From positions 139,276-203,275 of the forward strand of contig NZ_MDDV01000002.1 in NCBI RefSeq assembly GCF_001854885.1: a stretch of 64,000 nt of DNA. Direction: 5' to 3'. The position numbers were made by a program, and so were the translations under genes. The notes under the pieces are model-generated. The model saw only the letters and a program-made list of their open reading frames with translations. It was not told the DNA's origin and searched no databases. Positions 9,532-17,783 of this stretch are shown here, in pieces; position 1 is the first letter of the stretch; each line of letters opens with the position of its first letter. The DNA comes from Ensifer sp. LCM 4579 (GTDB lineage Bacteria > Pseudomonadota > Alphaproteobacteria > Rhizobiales > Rhizobiaceae).

Positions 9532-9547
9532 TTAATCCCACCTTAAC
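9532..9547 (+). promoter_or_regulatory. CtrA-like site in the mutL / PAS-REC intergenic region
   Basis: The bases read TTAA-N7-TTAAC exactly (TTAATCCCACCTTAAC), the classical alphaproteobacterial CtrA box. It lies 116 nt upstream of the mutL start and 240 nt upstream of the divergent PAS-receiver gene. A single site can occur by chance, so occupancy is unproven. Confidence 0.4.
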
Positions 9548-9786
9548 GTTCTGCTGCGATTTTCCACAATAGCCTGAATGATCATGGGTTTTGTTCTTCG
9601 GAGGACCGCAGCGTTGCTGGACGCTGCTCGCACGGCCCGGAGAAATGCCGTTTTAAGGCCAGCCAGCATGTCCCAAAATGAAAACCGCCGCGACAGCGCC
9701 GTTCGCCGCAGAGACGCACAACGGCTGCCGTGACACTTTGGGTTTGCTGCACGGTTCCAAGCAGCGACCGAGACGAGGGCAGTGCA

Positions 9787-11508
9787 ATGGACGATGTGGC
9801 GCCGATCGGCGCGGACATCATGAGGATGGTGCTGGAGTCGGCCTGCGACGCGCTTGGCCTCGCTTTGCTCGTCTGCGGCAGGGACGACACGATCCTCTTC
9901 GCCAGCGCGTCAATGATGCAATTCTTCCCCGTACCTGCCCGCCTGCTGAGGCCGGGCACGCGGCTTCGTGATTTCCTGGGTGCAGTCTACGACACAGGGG
10001 CGCGTCCCGGAACCTTGCCGGAGAACAGCCGGCGCCGCGCCAACAGGGAGGACTGGATCGCCGAACAGATGGCCCTCCACTGGCGCGAACGCTACGAAGG
10101 CGTCGAACGGGTCGGCCGCATGCGGTGGATCTGCCTGCGCACGCGCCGCCTCCCGAGCGGCATCGGCATTCTTTCCCTCACCGACATAACCGAGCAGAAG
10201 AAGCGCGAAGAGCAATTGCAGACGGACATTGAGCGTATCGAACTCACGGAAGAGATCCTCGACGCCCAGCCCAATCCGATCTGCGTCAAGGACCGCAATC
10301 TTCATTATATTGCGGTCAACAAGGCCTTCTGCAGCCTCTACGACCTGCCCCCGGAGGCGCTACTCGGGCGTTCGGCCTGGGACCTCTTGGATGCGGATAT
10401 TGCCGAGCGCTTAGACCTGTCGGAACGGCAGGTGCTCGCAACCGGACGGCCGCATTCGGCGGCTGAGCACATGGTGCGCGCCGATGGCAGCGACCTTTGG
10501 GTGGTGACGCGCAAGTACCGCGTCGGCATGCCAGGCCGCCAATTCGTCGTGACCTGCATGAACGACGTTACCGACATCGCCGCCTGGTACTGTGGCGAGG
10601 GCGGAGGCAGCTCCTCCGGGCTGCAGATCCGCGACTACAGCATCTTCACTCCCGGCCAGAACTTCTATGACCCGTTTCGGGCGCTGAATGTCCAGCAACT
10701 CGTCGAAACCGGATCGATGATCGAGACCTTGCCGGCGCGCGGTCTGCGTGTACTGCTGGCGACGTCCGACCGCGACCTGGAAGAGGGCGTCGTCGCGCGC
10801 CTGCGCGGCTCGGGGCTCGATGCCTGCGCTGTTCGCGACCTCGAGGAACTCGAAGCCTTCGCGAGCACCGCGGAAAGCCGCGGCGTGAGGCTCGACGTCC
10901 TGTTGCTCGATCGCGCGCTCGCCCGAAGGGATGCGATCCTTGCCTGGTGGCGGGACTGCCCGCTCATCGAGGTGACGGGCGATACCAATATCGCGGCGCT
11001 TCTTACCGAAATTTTTCGGGCTTGCGCCGAGCGCCGGCCGGGACGGTCATTGTTTCCACAGGGGGATCTCGATATCTCCTTCGAGGACGCAGCGAGCCCC
11101 GGTGCAGTCGCAACCAGGTTGGACGTGCTGGTGGCCGAAGACAATCAGATCAATCAATTCGTCTTCGCGCAGATACTTGAGGGCCTTGGGCTTTCCTATC
11201 GGATTGCCGCTGACGGCCGGGAGGCGGTGGAGCTTTGGCAAGAGCTCCGCCCTTCAATCGTCCTGATGGACGTAACCCTGCCCATTCTGAACGGTTTCGA
11301 GGCTGCCGCCGCTATTCGGGAAGCTGAAAAGCGGACCGGAGGCCACACGCCCATCGTGGCCGTGACGGTGCAAGCTCTCGACATCGATCCCGCTCAATGC
11401 CAGGCCTTCGGCGTGGACGGCCACATCATGAAGCCGATCAGCCCGGACATGATCGAGGCAGTCCTAAGGAAATACATGCCGGCCGGGACCCTACGCGCCA
11501 CTGGCTGA
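9787..11508 (+). CDS. PAS-PAS-pseudoreceiver-receiver protein without a histidine kinase core
   Basis: A 573-residue soluble protein. Two PAS-like modules occupy about residues 12-135 and 145-265; the first ends in the typical LTDITEQKKREEQL linker. A weak receiver-like segment spans 319-415 (GLRVLLATSDRD, then LDVLLLD). A canonical receiver spans 445-565, with acidic residues in VAEDN (E451, D452), phospho-acceptor Asp in VLMDVTLP (D495) and Lys in HIMKPIS (K549). No HisKA H-box and no HATPase N/G boxes are present. It therefore looks like a hybrid kinase that has lost its kinase, probably a phosphorelay receiver with sensory input. ATG 9787 is preferred over GTG 9730. A c-di-GMP enzyme gene follows on the same strand. 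Confidence 0.8.
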   Translation: MDDVAPIGADIMRMVLESACDALGLALLVCGRDDTILFASASMMQFFPVPARLLRPGTRLRDFLGAVYDTGARPGTLPENSRRRANREDWIAEQMALHWRERYEGVERVGRMRWICLRTRRLPSGIGILSLTDITEQKKREEQLQTDIERIELTEEILDAQPNPICVKDRNLHYIAVNKAFCSLYDLPPEALLGRSAWDLLDADIAERLDLSERQVLATGRPHSAAEHMVRADGSDLWVVTRKYRVGMPGRQFVVTCMNDVTDIAAWYCGEGGGSSSGLQIRDYSIFTPGQNFYDPFRALNVQQLVETGSMIETLPARGLRVLLATSDRDLEEGVVARLRGSGLDACAVRDLEELEAFASTAESRGVRLDVLLLDRALARRDAILAWWRDCPLIEVTGDTNIAALLTEIFRACAERRPGRSLFPQGDLDISFEDAASPGAVATRLDVLVAEDNQINQFVFAQILEGLGLSYRIAADGREAVELWQELRPSIVLMDVTLPILNGFEAAAAIREAEKRTGGHTPIVAVTVQALDIDPAQCQAFGVDGHIMKPISPDMIEAVLRKYMPAGTLRATG

Positions 11509-11816
11509 TATGGGACCGCCCTCAACAGATTTGACGGTGCCACGCTATGGGGATTGTTAACCCTCGATTGTCATTGTCCGCAGGTTGGTGCCGTAGATCG
11601 GCGTCGATTGGAGGGCAAACCCATCCGGTCGCGCCCAAACAACAGCGACCTTCGTGCGCATGGCGCCGCAGGTGAACGGGCGGAAAGTGGCATGATGACG
11701 TCGGTCGAGCAGATTTTCTCCCGCGTGCCGGACATGTGCTCCGGTAGGAGGGGGCTGAGGGCTGATCTTTCCTGCGTCGAGCCTCCGCGAAGGCACGACT
11801 GCTGGAACCTGCCGCG
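11509..11816. other. Intergenic region, no gene recognised
   Basis: A 308-nt gap between the PAS-receiver gene and the GGDEF-EAL gene. I see no convincing ribosome site followed by a coding frame and no terminator-like hairpin with a T-run. A TTAACC half-site occurs near 11558. It may hold the promoter for the downstream gene. Confidence 0.4.
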
Positions 11817-13142
11817 ATGACGTTCTTCGCGCTTGATCCGCTTGATGGCAATGCTCCGACCGATCCGCTGACGGGCCTCGGCAATGCCCAGCAATTGCAG
11901 CGGAGTGTGCTGGCACTTGCGGCCGAACGAGCCGCCGATCCGGCGCCATTCACCATCGGTCTTGCCAATCTCGATGGCTTTAAGCCGATCAACGACCTGT
12001 TCGGTCGGGAGGCCGGCGATCGGATCCTCTGCCAGGTCGCGCATCGCTTGACGGCCTGCGTGCCGGAAGGCGCGGCGGTGATGCGGACCGCAAGCGATGA
12101 ATTCGCTATTGTTCTGCCGTTGGTCTTCGAACGAAACGGCGCCGAAAAGATTGGCCAGATGCTGAGAGAGGCGCTTTCGGCGCCTGTCGACCTTGGCGAT
12201 CGCACGGTCCGGCTGTCGGCATCCTTCGGTTTCGCCGTCTATCCATTCGCGGGCGACACCTTCGAAAACCTGTTGAAGAACGCAGATACGGCTCTTTACC
12301 GCTCGAAGCGGCGGGGCCGGGGGCAGGTCACCGTCTATTCGCATGAGATCGCCCAGGAGATGAAGCGGGCGACCCAGCTTGAACAGGCGTTGCGCAACGC
12401 CATCATCGCGGATGAAATCGACGTGCATTTCCAGCCGATCGTCGATCTGCGCACTGACAGCGTTGTCGGATTCGAAGCGCTTGCCCGCTGGTGCGACGCG
12501 GATCTCGGCTATGTGTCTCCTGCCCTCTTCGTTCCGCTGGCCGAGGAGCGCGGCTTTATCGATCCGCTCTCGGAAATGCTGCTGCGCAAGGCGGCTCAGG
12601 CAGCGCTTTCCTGGCCGAAAGAGCTGTTCCTTTCATTCAACCTGTCCTCTGCGCAGTTGATGGATCCGGCGACGAGCGGCAGACTCCTCGCGATCATCAA
12701 TCAGGTCGGACTCGACCCGCGCCGGCTTGAACTCGAGATCACCGAGACCGCGGTGATGGCGGATGCCGATGTGGCGCAGAAGATCGTCGCCGATTTAAGG
12801 GCGGCGGGGGTACGCGTCTCACTCGACGATTTCGGCACTGGGCAGTCGAGCCTCGGCCGTTTGCGGGATTTCTCCTTTGACAAGGTGAAGATCGATCGCG
12901 CCTTCGTTTCCCGCATTGCCGCAGACCGCGCGTCGGAGCATATCGTCAGGGCGATCGTCTCGATGTGCGAAGGGCTTGAACTCGAGGTCGTTGCCGAAGG
13001 CATCGAGGAATTCTCCGAGGCGGTCAAACTGAAAGCGCTCGGCTGCGGCATGGGGCAGGGCTATTTCTATGGCAAGCCAGCCGACGCGATCGCCACCATG
13101 CGCTATCTCGCCGGCCGCCACCGCGTGAACGCGTTGCGCTGA
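11817..13142 (+). CDS. GGDEF-EAL protein, probable c-di-GMP phosphodiesterase with degenerate GGDEF
   Basis: A 441-residue cytoplasmic protein with no membrane segment. The GGDEF-like domain (residues 15-165) keeps DPLTGLGNAQQL and LANLDGFKPINDLFG, but the active-site loop is ASDEF instead of GGDEF, so cyclase activity is doubtful. The EAL domain (about 190-430) keeps the catalytic and metal residues: FEALARW, FNLSSAQ, ELEITET, LDDFGTG, VKIDRAF, VVAEGIE and GQGYFYG. The likely activity is hydrolysis of c-di-GMP to pGpG, with the GGDEF domain perhaps binding GTP as a regulator. The preceding PAS-receiver protein is a plausible partner. It is convergent with the PRC-barrel gene. Confidence 0.88.
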   Translation: MTFFALDPLDGNAPTDPLTGLGNAQQLQRSVLALAAERAADPAPFTIGLANLDGFKPINDLFGREAGDRILCQVAHRLTACVPEGAAVMRTASDEFAIVLPLVFERNGAEKIGQMLREALSAPVDLGDRTVRLSASFGFAVYPFAGDTFENLLKNADTALYRSKRRGRGQVTVYSHEIAQEMKRATQLEQALRNAIIADEIDVHFQPIVDLRTDSVVGFEALARWCDADLGYVSPALFVPLAEERGFIDPLSEMLLRKAAQAALSWPKELFLSFNLSSAQLMDPATSGRLLAIINQVGLDPRRLELEITETAVMADADVAQKIVADLRAAGVRVSLDDFGTGQSSLGRLRDFSFDKVKIDRAFVSRIAADRASEHIVRAIVSMCEGLELEVVAEGIEEFSEAVKLKALGCGMGQGYFYGKPADAIATMRYLAGRHRVNALR

Positions 13143-13366
13143 TGCGGACGCCCCAACTCTCCGGCGCTTTGTGGCGGAGCGGTCGCGAGCACAAACTCTC
13201 TCCGAAGATGAAGCGCAGCCCCGAGACGGGCTGACAAGGTGCGGGGACGATTTGGCCCGCAGCTGAAGACGACTACATTCGCTGCAACTGCGGCTGCGGC
13301 GGTGGGCAGTCAGGCGAGGAAGCAGGGGCCGGGAGATCGCCTCTGCCTCCTCAGCCCCCGCTCAGC

Positions 13367-14029
13367 TTACTGCTGCGGAGCAGGTTCCGGTTCTACCGGG
13401 GTGGCCGGCGTTACGCCGGATGTCGTTGTCGTGTCGGTCTGCTGGGCATTGCGCTCGGCCATCACCTGCGACCTGTTCTTGAACTCCGGTGCGGCCTTCA
13501 GAGAATCGGCCGTTTCGGTGGTCATCAGCTTGAGCGTCAGGCCGTCTTCCTGCATGTTCGCTTCGATGTTGGCGAATGGAACCGCGACATTCTTTTCACC
13601 AATGCCGAGGAATCCGCCGACGCCGATCACGGCCGCTTCTATGCCGCCGTCCTTTTCGATGATCAGGTCGTTGATCTCGCCGACATTTTCATCATTGGCG
13701 TTGTAGACCGTTTGCCCGATATAGCTGTTTGCCGAAATCTGGTCTTCAGCCTGTTCGGTCAGGTAGCCCGCACCGGCATCCGCGGTGGCGGTCGTGGTGT
13801 CCGTCGCCGCAGCATCCGGAGTTTGCGCCTGCTGGCTCGCGTCAGGCATCGCCGGAGCGTCCGGAGTCTGCGCCTGCTCACCAGCATCCGGCGTGACCGG
13901 GGCCGGTTCCATCGTCTGCGTCTCCGGCGTGGCCGGCGTTGTGGTGTCCTGTGCGAAACTCATCGGGGCAATGGCAACGCCCACGATCAGCGCGCCAGCG
14001 GCAACGGAAGATTTAAGAATCTTGGTCAT
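13367..14029 (-). CDS. Exported PRC-barrel domain protein
   Basis: A 220-residue protein with a signal peptide (MTKILKSSVAAGALIVGVAI, probable cleavage after the following SFA). A low-complexity Pro/Thr/Ala/Gln stretch (residues 28-95) contains repeats of AQTPDA. A PRC-barrel domain follows (about 100-180, with YIGQTVYNANDENVGEINDL and the core IEKDGGIEAAVIGVGGFLG). A second Pro/Thr-rich tail ends the protein. PRC-barrel proteins of this kind are common periplasmic stress-associated proteins in rhizobia; the biochemical role is unknown. An EcfG-type promoter is visible upstream at 14114-14138, pointing to general stress response control. Confidence 0.8.
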   Translation of the reverse strand: MTKILKSSVAAGALIVGVAIAPMSFAQDTTTPATPETQTMEPAPVTPDAGEQAQTPDAPAMPDASQQAQTPDAAATDTTTATADAGAGYLTEQAEDQISANSYIGQTVYNANDENVGEINDLIIEKDGGIEAAVIGVGGFLGIGEKNVAVPFANIEANMQEDGLTLKLMTTETADSLKAAPEFKNRSQVMAERNAQQTDTTTTSGVTPATPVEPEPAPQQ

Positions 14030-14064
14030 CTCACAGTGCCTTTCGTTGACGTTGTCGAATTAGG

Positions 14065-14101
14065 CGCAGTCCTCTCACTCCAAGCAATTGAACTGCGCCG
14101 A
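14065..14101. promoter_or_regulatory. Inverted repeat in the leader of the PRC-barrel gene
   Basis: GGCGCAGT and ACTGCGCC are perfect 8-nt arms separated by about 21 nt, located between the predicted transcription start and the start codon. It could be an operator or an mRNA hairpin; nothing further can be said from the sequence. Confidence 0.35.
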
Positions 14102-14113
14102 TGACGCTCAGGC

Positions 14114-14138
14114 AACGCGTGAGAATGAAAACGGTTCC
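14114..14138 (-). promoter_or_regulatory. EcfG/RpoE2-type promoter of the PRC-barrel gene
   Basis: On the minus strand the bases read GGAAC, then 16 nt, then CGTT, matching the -35/-10 pattern of the alphaproteobacterial general stress sigma factor (RpoE2 in Sinorhizobium). The start codon at 14029 is about 80 nt downstream of the expected transcription start. Confidence 0.6.
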
Positions 14139-14367
14139 CGAGCGGGCGCATTTTCAAAGCTGGTGATTGTAGATATGCGGCTCGCGCAATCGGCGGTGGC
14201 GAGCGCCCTGGCGAGCAACTGGCCGATGCTCGCGGCTGCCATCCATCGCGCTCGGTGGCAGATACGATGCGGAGGCGCCGCTCGCTTGTCAAAGACGGAA
14301 CGCCGCGTGCTCTAGCACGCCGCGTTTCGGTCCGTTACGTCGCAGGCTGCGGTCCTGACAACAGGCC
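14139..14367. other. Intergenic region between PRC-barrel promoter and dehydratase gene
   Basis: No gene is seen. A near-palindrome with arms around AACGCCGCGTGCT and AGCACGCCGCGTT lies at 14300-14327, about 40 nt past the stop of the minus-strand dehydratase gene. It may end that operon, although there is no clear T-run. Confidence 0.35.
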
Positions 14368-16092
14368 TCAATGGCTTTCGCGTTGCACGTCGCTGCCGCT
14401 CATCCCGACGAGGAAATCGAGGTCGGCGCCCTTGTCGGCCTGGAGAACCGTGTCGTAGTAGAGCTTATAGTAGCCGCGCTGCCACTTTTGCTCCGGAGGG
14501 CGCCATGCGGCCATGCGGCTTGCGAATTCCTCTTCGCTCACCAGCAGGGTCAACTCGCCCTTCATCGCGTCGAGGCGGATGCGGTCGCCGGTTCTGACGA
14601 TTGCGAGCGGGCCGCCGGCATTGGCCTCCGGGCTGACATGCAGGACCACGGTGCCGAAGGCGGTGCCGGACATGCGTGCGTCGGAAATGCGCACCATGTC
14701 GCGAACCCCTTTTTCAACGAGGCGACGCGGGATCGGCATGTTGCCGACTTCCGCCATGCCGGGATAGCCCTTGGGGCCGCAGCCCTTCAGCACCAGGATC
14801 GTATCCTCCATCACCGGCAGGTCCGGGTCGTCGATCTTTGCCTTGAGTTCCTCGATCGTCTCGAAGACGAAGGCGGGGCCCTCATGTGAGAGCAGGTGCT
14901 CGCTTGCCGCCGAGGGCTTGATAACCGCCCCGTTCGGGGCGAGATTGCCTTTCAAGACACGGATACCGGCCGCAGCGCGAAGCGGCTTGTCGAGCGGTCG
15001 GATGACGTCGTCATTGTAGACCTCCGCGCCTTCCCAGTATTTGCTGATCGGCACGCCGAACACCGTCGGCGCGTCGGCATGCATGAGGTGCTGGATTCGG
15101 TTCATCACCGCCGGCAGCCCGCCCGCATAGGCGAGATCCTCGATCAGATACTTGCCGGAGGGCATGCAGTTGACGATGCAGGGCACCTGGCCGCCGACAC
15201 GGTCGAAATCGTCGAGACAGAGATCGACCCCGGCGCGTCCGGCAATCGCCAGCAGATGCACGACGGCATTGGTAGAGCCGCCGACGGCGGCGTTGGCGAC
15301 GATGCCGTTTTCGAAGTTCTTCTTCGTTAGGATATTGGACAGCCTCAGGTCCTCATGCACCATCTCGACGATCCGCTTGCCGGTCATGTGCGCAAGTGCC
15401 ATGCGGCGGGCGTCGACCGCCGGCAGGGCTGCGTTGGTCGGCAGTGACAGGCCCATGGCTTCGACGATGGAGGCCATTGTCGTCGCGGTGCCCATCGTCA
15501 TGCACACGCCTGGCGAACGTGACATGCCGCTTTCGGCCGCCATGAATTCCTGCATGCTCATTTCGCCGGCCCGTACGGCCTCGGAGAATTTCCAGACGTC
15601 GGTGCCCGAGCCGATATCCTTGCCTTTCCATTTGCCGTTGAGCATCGGTCCGGAGGAAACGACGATCGTCGGCAGGTCGACGGACGCCGCCCCCATCAAT
15701 TGCCCCGGCGTCGTCTTGTCGCAGCCGCCGAGCAGCACGACGCCGTCAATGCCATGGGCCCGGATCGCTTCCTCAACGTCCATCGCCAGAAGATTGCGAA
15801 AGAGCATCGCCGTCGGGCGCATCTGCGTTTCGCCGAGCGAGGAGACGGGAAACTCCACCGGAAAACCGCCGGCTTCCCAGACGCCGCGCTTCACACCTTC
15901 GGCGAGGATGCGCAGATGGCTGTTGCAGGGGGTAAGCTCGGACCAGGTGTTGCAGATGCCGATGATCGGCCGGCCGTCGAAGACATGGTCCGGAAAGCCC
16001 TGGTTCTTCATCCAGGACCGGTGAATGAAACCATCCTTGTGTGTGCCGCCGTACCAGTGGCGGCTTCTCAGTTCTTTCTTCTTTTCGCTCAT
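14368..16092 (-). CDS. IlvD/Edd family sugar-acid dehydratase (galactonate/arabinonate type)
   Basis: A 574-residue Fe-S dehydratase. The cluster ligands of the sugar-acid branch are visible: Cys in IGICNTWSELTPCN (about residue 50), Cys in LLGGCDKTTPG (about 120) and Cys in SPGVCMTMGTA (about 190). The family dehydrates aldonic acids to 2-keto-3-deoxy acids. With dgoK, dgoA, a lactonase and an SDR directly upstream on the same strand, D-galactonate to 2-dehydro-3-deoxygalactonate is the most likely reaction. L-arabinonate is an alternative, because members of this subgroup act on both. Start 16092 has GGAAAGGGAG upstream; an extension to 16164 lacks support. It is 158 nt after the lactonase gene. 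Confidence 0.85.
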   Translation of the reverse strand: MSEKKKELRSRHWYGGTHKDGFIHRSWMKNQGFPDHVFDGRPIIGICNTWSELTPCNSHLRILAEGVKRGVWEAGGFPVEFPVSSLGETQMRPTAMLFRNLLAMDVEEAIRAHGIDGVVLLGGCDKTTPGQLMGAASVDLPTIVVSSGPMLNGKWKGKDIGSGTDVWKFSEAVRAGEMSMQEFMAAESGMSRSPGVCMTMGTATTMASIVEAMGLSLPTNAALPAVDARRMALAHMTGKRIVEMVHEDLRLSNILTKKNFENGIVANAAVGGSTNAVVHLLAIAGRAGVDLCLDDFDRVGGQVPCIVNCMPSGKYLIEDLAYAGGLPAVMNRIQHLMHADAPTVFGVPISKYWEGAEVYNDDVIRPLDKPLRAAAGIRVLKGNLAPNGAVIKPSAASEHLLSHEGPAFVFETIEELKAKIDDPDLPVMEDTILVLKGCGPKGYPGMAEVGNMPIPRRLVEKGVRDMVRISDARMSGTAFGTVVLHVSPEANAGGPLAIVRTGDRIRLDAMKGELTLLVSEEEFASRMAAWRPPEQKWQRGYYKLYYDTVLQADKGADLDFLVGMSGSDVQRESH

Positions 16093-16250
16093 CCGAGCAC
16101 TCCCTTTCCATGAGCGGTTCATCGCATGGATGAATTGTATGACTTTTTCTCGGCGCCGCGCCACCTGTTGTTCACGATAATTCCGAGCCGTTTCTCTCCA
16201 AGCGGGTTCCGCAAAAGTGTCCCCACGAGGAACCTAAGCAGAATATCTGC

Positions 16251-17135
16251 CTAGAGCAGGAAAGCCGGCTCAAAGCGGCCCCTGACCGCAATACCGAGCT
16301 CGAAGGTCTTGCCGGCATCGGGGTCGGCTGCTCGCGCGGCGTCGTCCATGTCCTGCCATGCAGAGGTTACGAGCAGCCGGTCGGCATGCGGGCCGATGAA
16401 GGCCGGGCAGCTCGGCTGCGTCGCCGGAACCGCGTGGCGTGCAACCTTCTGGCCGTCGGGCGTGTGGACCTCGACCGCGCCGGCACCCCAGCGGGCATTC
16501 CAGATCAGTCCATCGGCATCGCAGACCGCGCCGTCGACGCCGCCCGGGGCCGCGCTCTCGTCCGAGAGAAGAATGGGCTCGCCCGTCGGAAGCGCGGTCG
16601 TTGGATCGATGTCGACACGCATCAGATGATTGACGTCCGTGTCCACGAAATAGGCGGTGGCGCCATCCGGCGAAAAGCAGATCGCGTTTGGGATGGTGAT
16701 GTTGCTGAAGAGCTTCGTGATGCGGTTGCCGGCGACGTGGTAGATCGCACCGGCATGCTTCTCGGCCTTCCGTCCCATGGTGCCGATCCAGAGCGCGCCG
16801 CAGGCATGGACGCGACCGTCATTCGATCGGTTGCCCGGCTTGTCCTCGAGGATCGCGAACGGGCTGAGCTGATAGCTCGCCGTGTCACGGATGAAGAGCC
16901 CCTGATCCGATGCGATCAACTGCCGGGTCGGATCGATGGTTGCGAGCACGCTGCCGAGAAAGGGCAGGGGGTGGATCGTCTTCCGTCCGCTTGCAAGATG
17001 AAGCTCGTGCATTTCCTGACCCCTGATATTGAACCACCAGGCAGTGCCGGTCACGGGATCGTAGGTGGGCCCCTCGCCGAGTTCGGATGCGAAGTCGCAG
17101 AGGATGCGGCCGGAAAAAGGAACGAGGTCGATCAT
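16251..17135 (-). CDS. SMP-30/gluconolactonase family sugar lactonase
   Basis: A 294-residue six-bladed beta-propeller lactonase. Metal-site regions are recognisable: Glu in ASELGEGPTYD near residue 19, the SNDGRVHACGALWIGTM segment near 103, Asn in IPNAICFSPDG near 148 and Asp in GGVDGAVCDADG near 198. In this operon it would hydrolyse galactono-1,4-lactone (or a similar aldonolactone) to the acid used by the dehydratase. Its start codon overlaps the dgoA stop by ATGA, so translation is coupled. Confidence 0.85.
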   Translation of the reverse strand: MIDLVPFSGRILCDFASELGEGPTYDPVTGTAWWFNIRGQEMHELHLASGRKTIHPLPFLGSVLATIDPTRQLIASDQGLFIRDTASYQLSPFAILEDKPGNRSNDGRVHACGALWIGTMGRKAEKHAGAIYHVAGNRITKLFSNITIPNAICFSPDGATAYFVDTDVNHLMRVDIDPTTALPTGEPILLSDESAAPGGVDGAVCDADGLIWNARWGAGAVEVHTPDGQKVARHAVPATQPSCPAFIGPHADRLLVTSAWQDMDDAARAADPDAGKTFELGIAVRGRFEPAFLL

Positions 17136-17770
17136 CGCTCGCCTCCGTAGACTGCGTCGTAGGCCGCCAGCGTGGCGGCTGCGCGCTGCCTGACCTCCGC
17201 AGCGCTCATCCCCGGCTTGTAGAGGCTCGAGCCGAGGCCGAAAATGCGGATGCCGACCTTCGCATACTCGGCGAAATTCGCTTCCGAAACGCCGCCGACG
17301 GCGGCAATCTCGATCTCCTTCGGAAGCACGGCGCTAATCGCCTGTATGCCCGCCGGGCCGAGCACGCTGGCCGGAAAGAATTTCAGCCCGCTCGCGCCCG
17401 CACTTGCCGCTGCCAATGCTTCTGTCGGCGTGAAGACGCCGGGCATCGTCACCATGCCTTTGGCCGCAGCGAGACGGATGACCGCCGGCTCGACATTGGG
17501 GCTGACCATCAGCCGACCGCCGACGTCGAAAAGCTGTTCCACCTGCGCCGTCGTCAGCACGGTGCCCGCGCCGATCAGACACCCGGCCGGCGCCATCTTC
17601 ACCGCGGTTTCGATCGAGCGGAATGGGTCGGGCGAGTTGAGTGGGATTTCGACCGCCGTGAATCCCGTTTCGATGAGGGCGCCGACCACGCTCTCCGTCT
17701 CCTCGGGCTTCAAACCGCGCAGGATGGCGATCAGCGGATGTTTCATCGGGGGCAAGGGAATGCGTTCCAT
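17132..17770 (-). CDS. dgoA: 2-dehydro-3-deoxy-6-phosphogalactonate aldolase
   Basis: A 212-residue KDPG/KDPGal class I aldolase, cleaving 2-dehydro-3-deoxy-6-phosphogalactonate to pyruvate and glyceraldehyde 3-phosphate. The catalytic Glu lies in FTAVEIPLNSP near residue 40, and the Schiff-base Lys in GASGLKFFPAS near 128. The phosphate-binding AAVGGV segment is near 158. The PLNSP context (not PTLRT) and the neighbouring dgoK favour the phosphogalactonate enzyme over Eda. The gene is 13 nt downstream of dgoK and overlaps the lactonase start by 4 nt. Confidence 0.9.
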   Translation of the reverse strand: MERIPLPPMKHPLIAILRGLKPEETESVVGALIETGFTAVEIPLNSPDPFRSIETAVKMAPAGCLIGAGTVLTTAQVEQLFDVGGRLMVSPNVEPAVIRLAAAKGMVTMPGVFTPTEALAAASAGASGLKFFPASVLGPAGIQAISAVLPKEIEIAAVGGVSEANFAEYAKVGIRIFGLGSSLYKPGMSAAEVRQRAAATLAAYDAVYGGER

Positions 17771-17783
17771 GTTCGTCTTTCCG

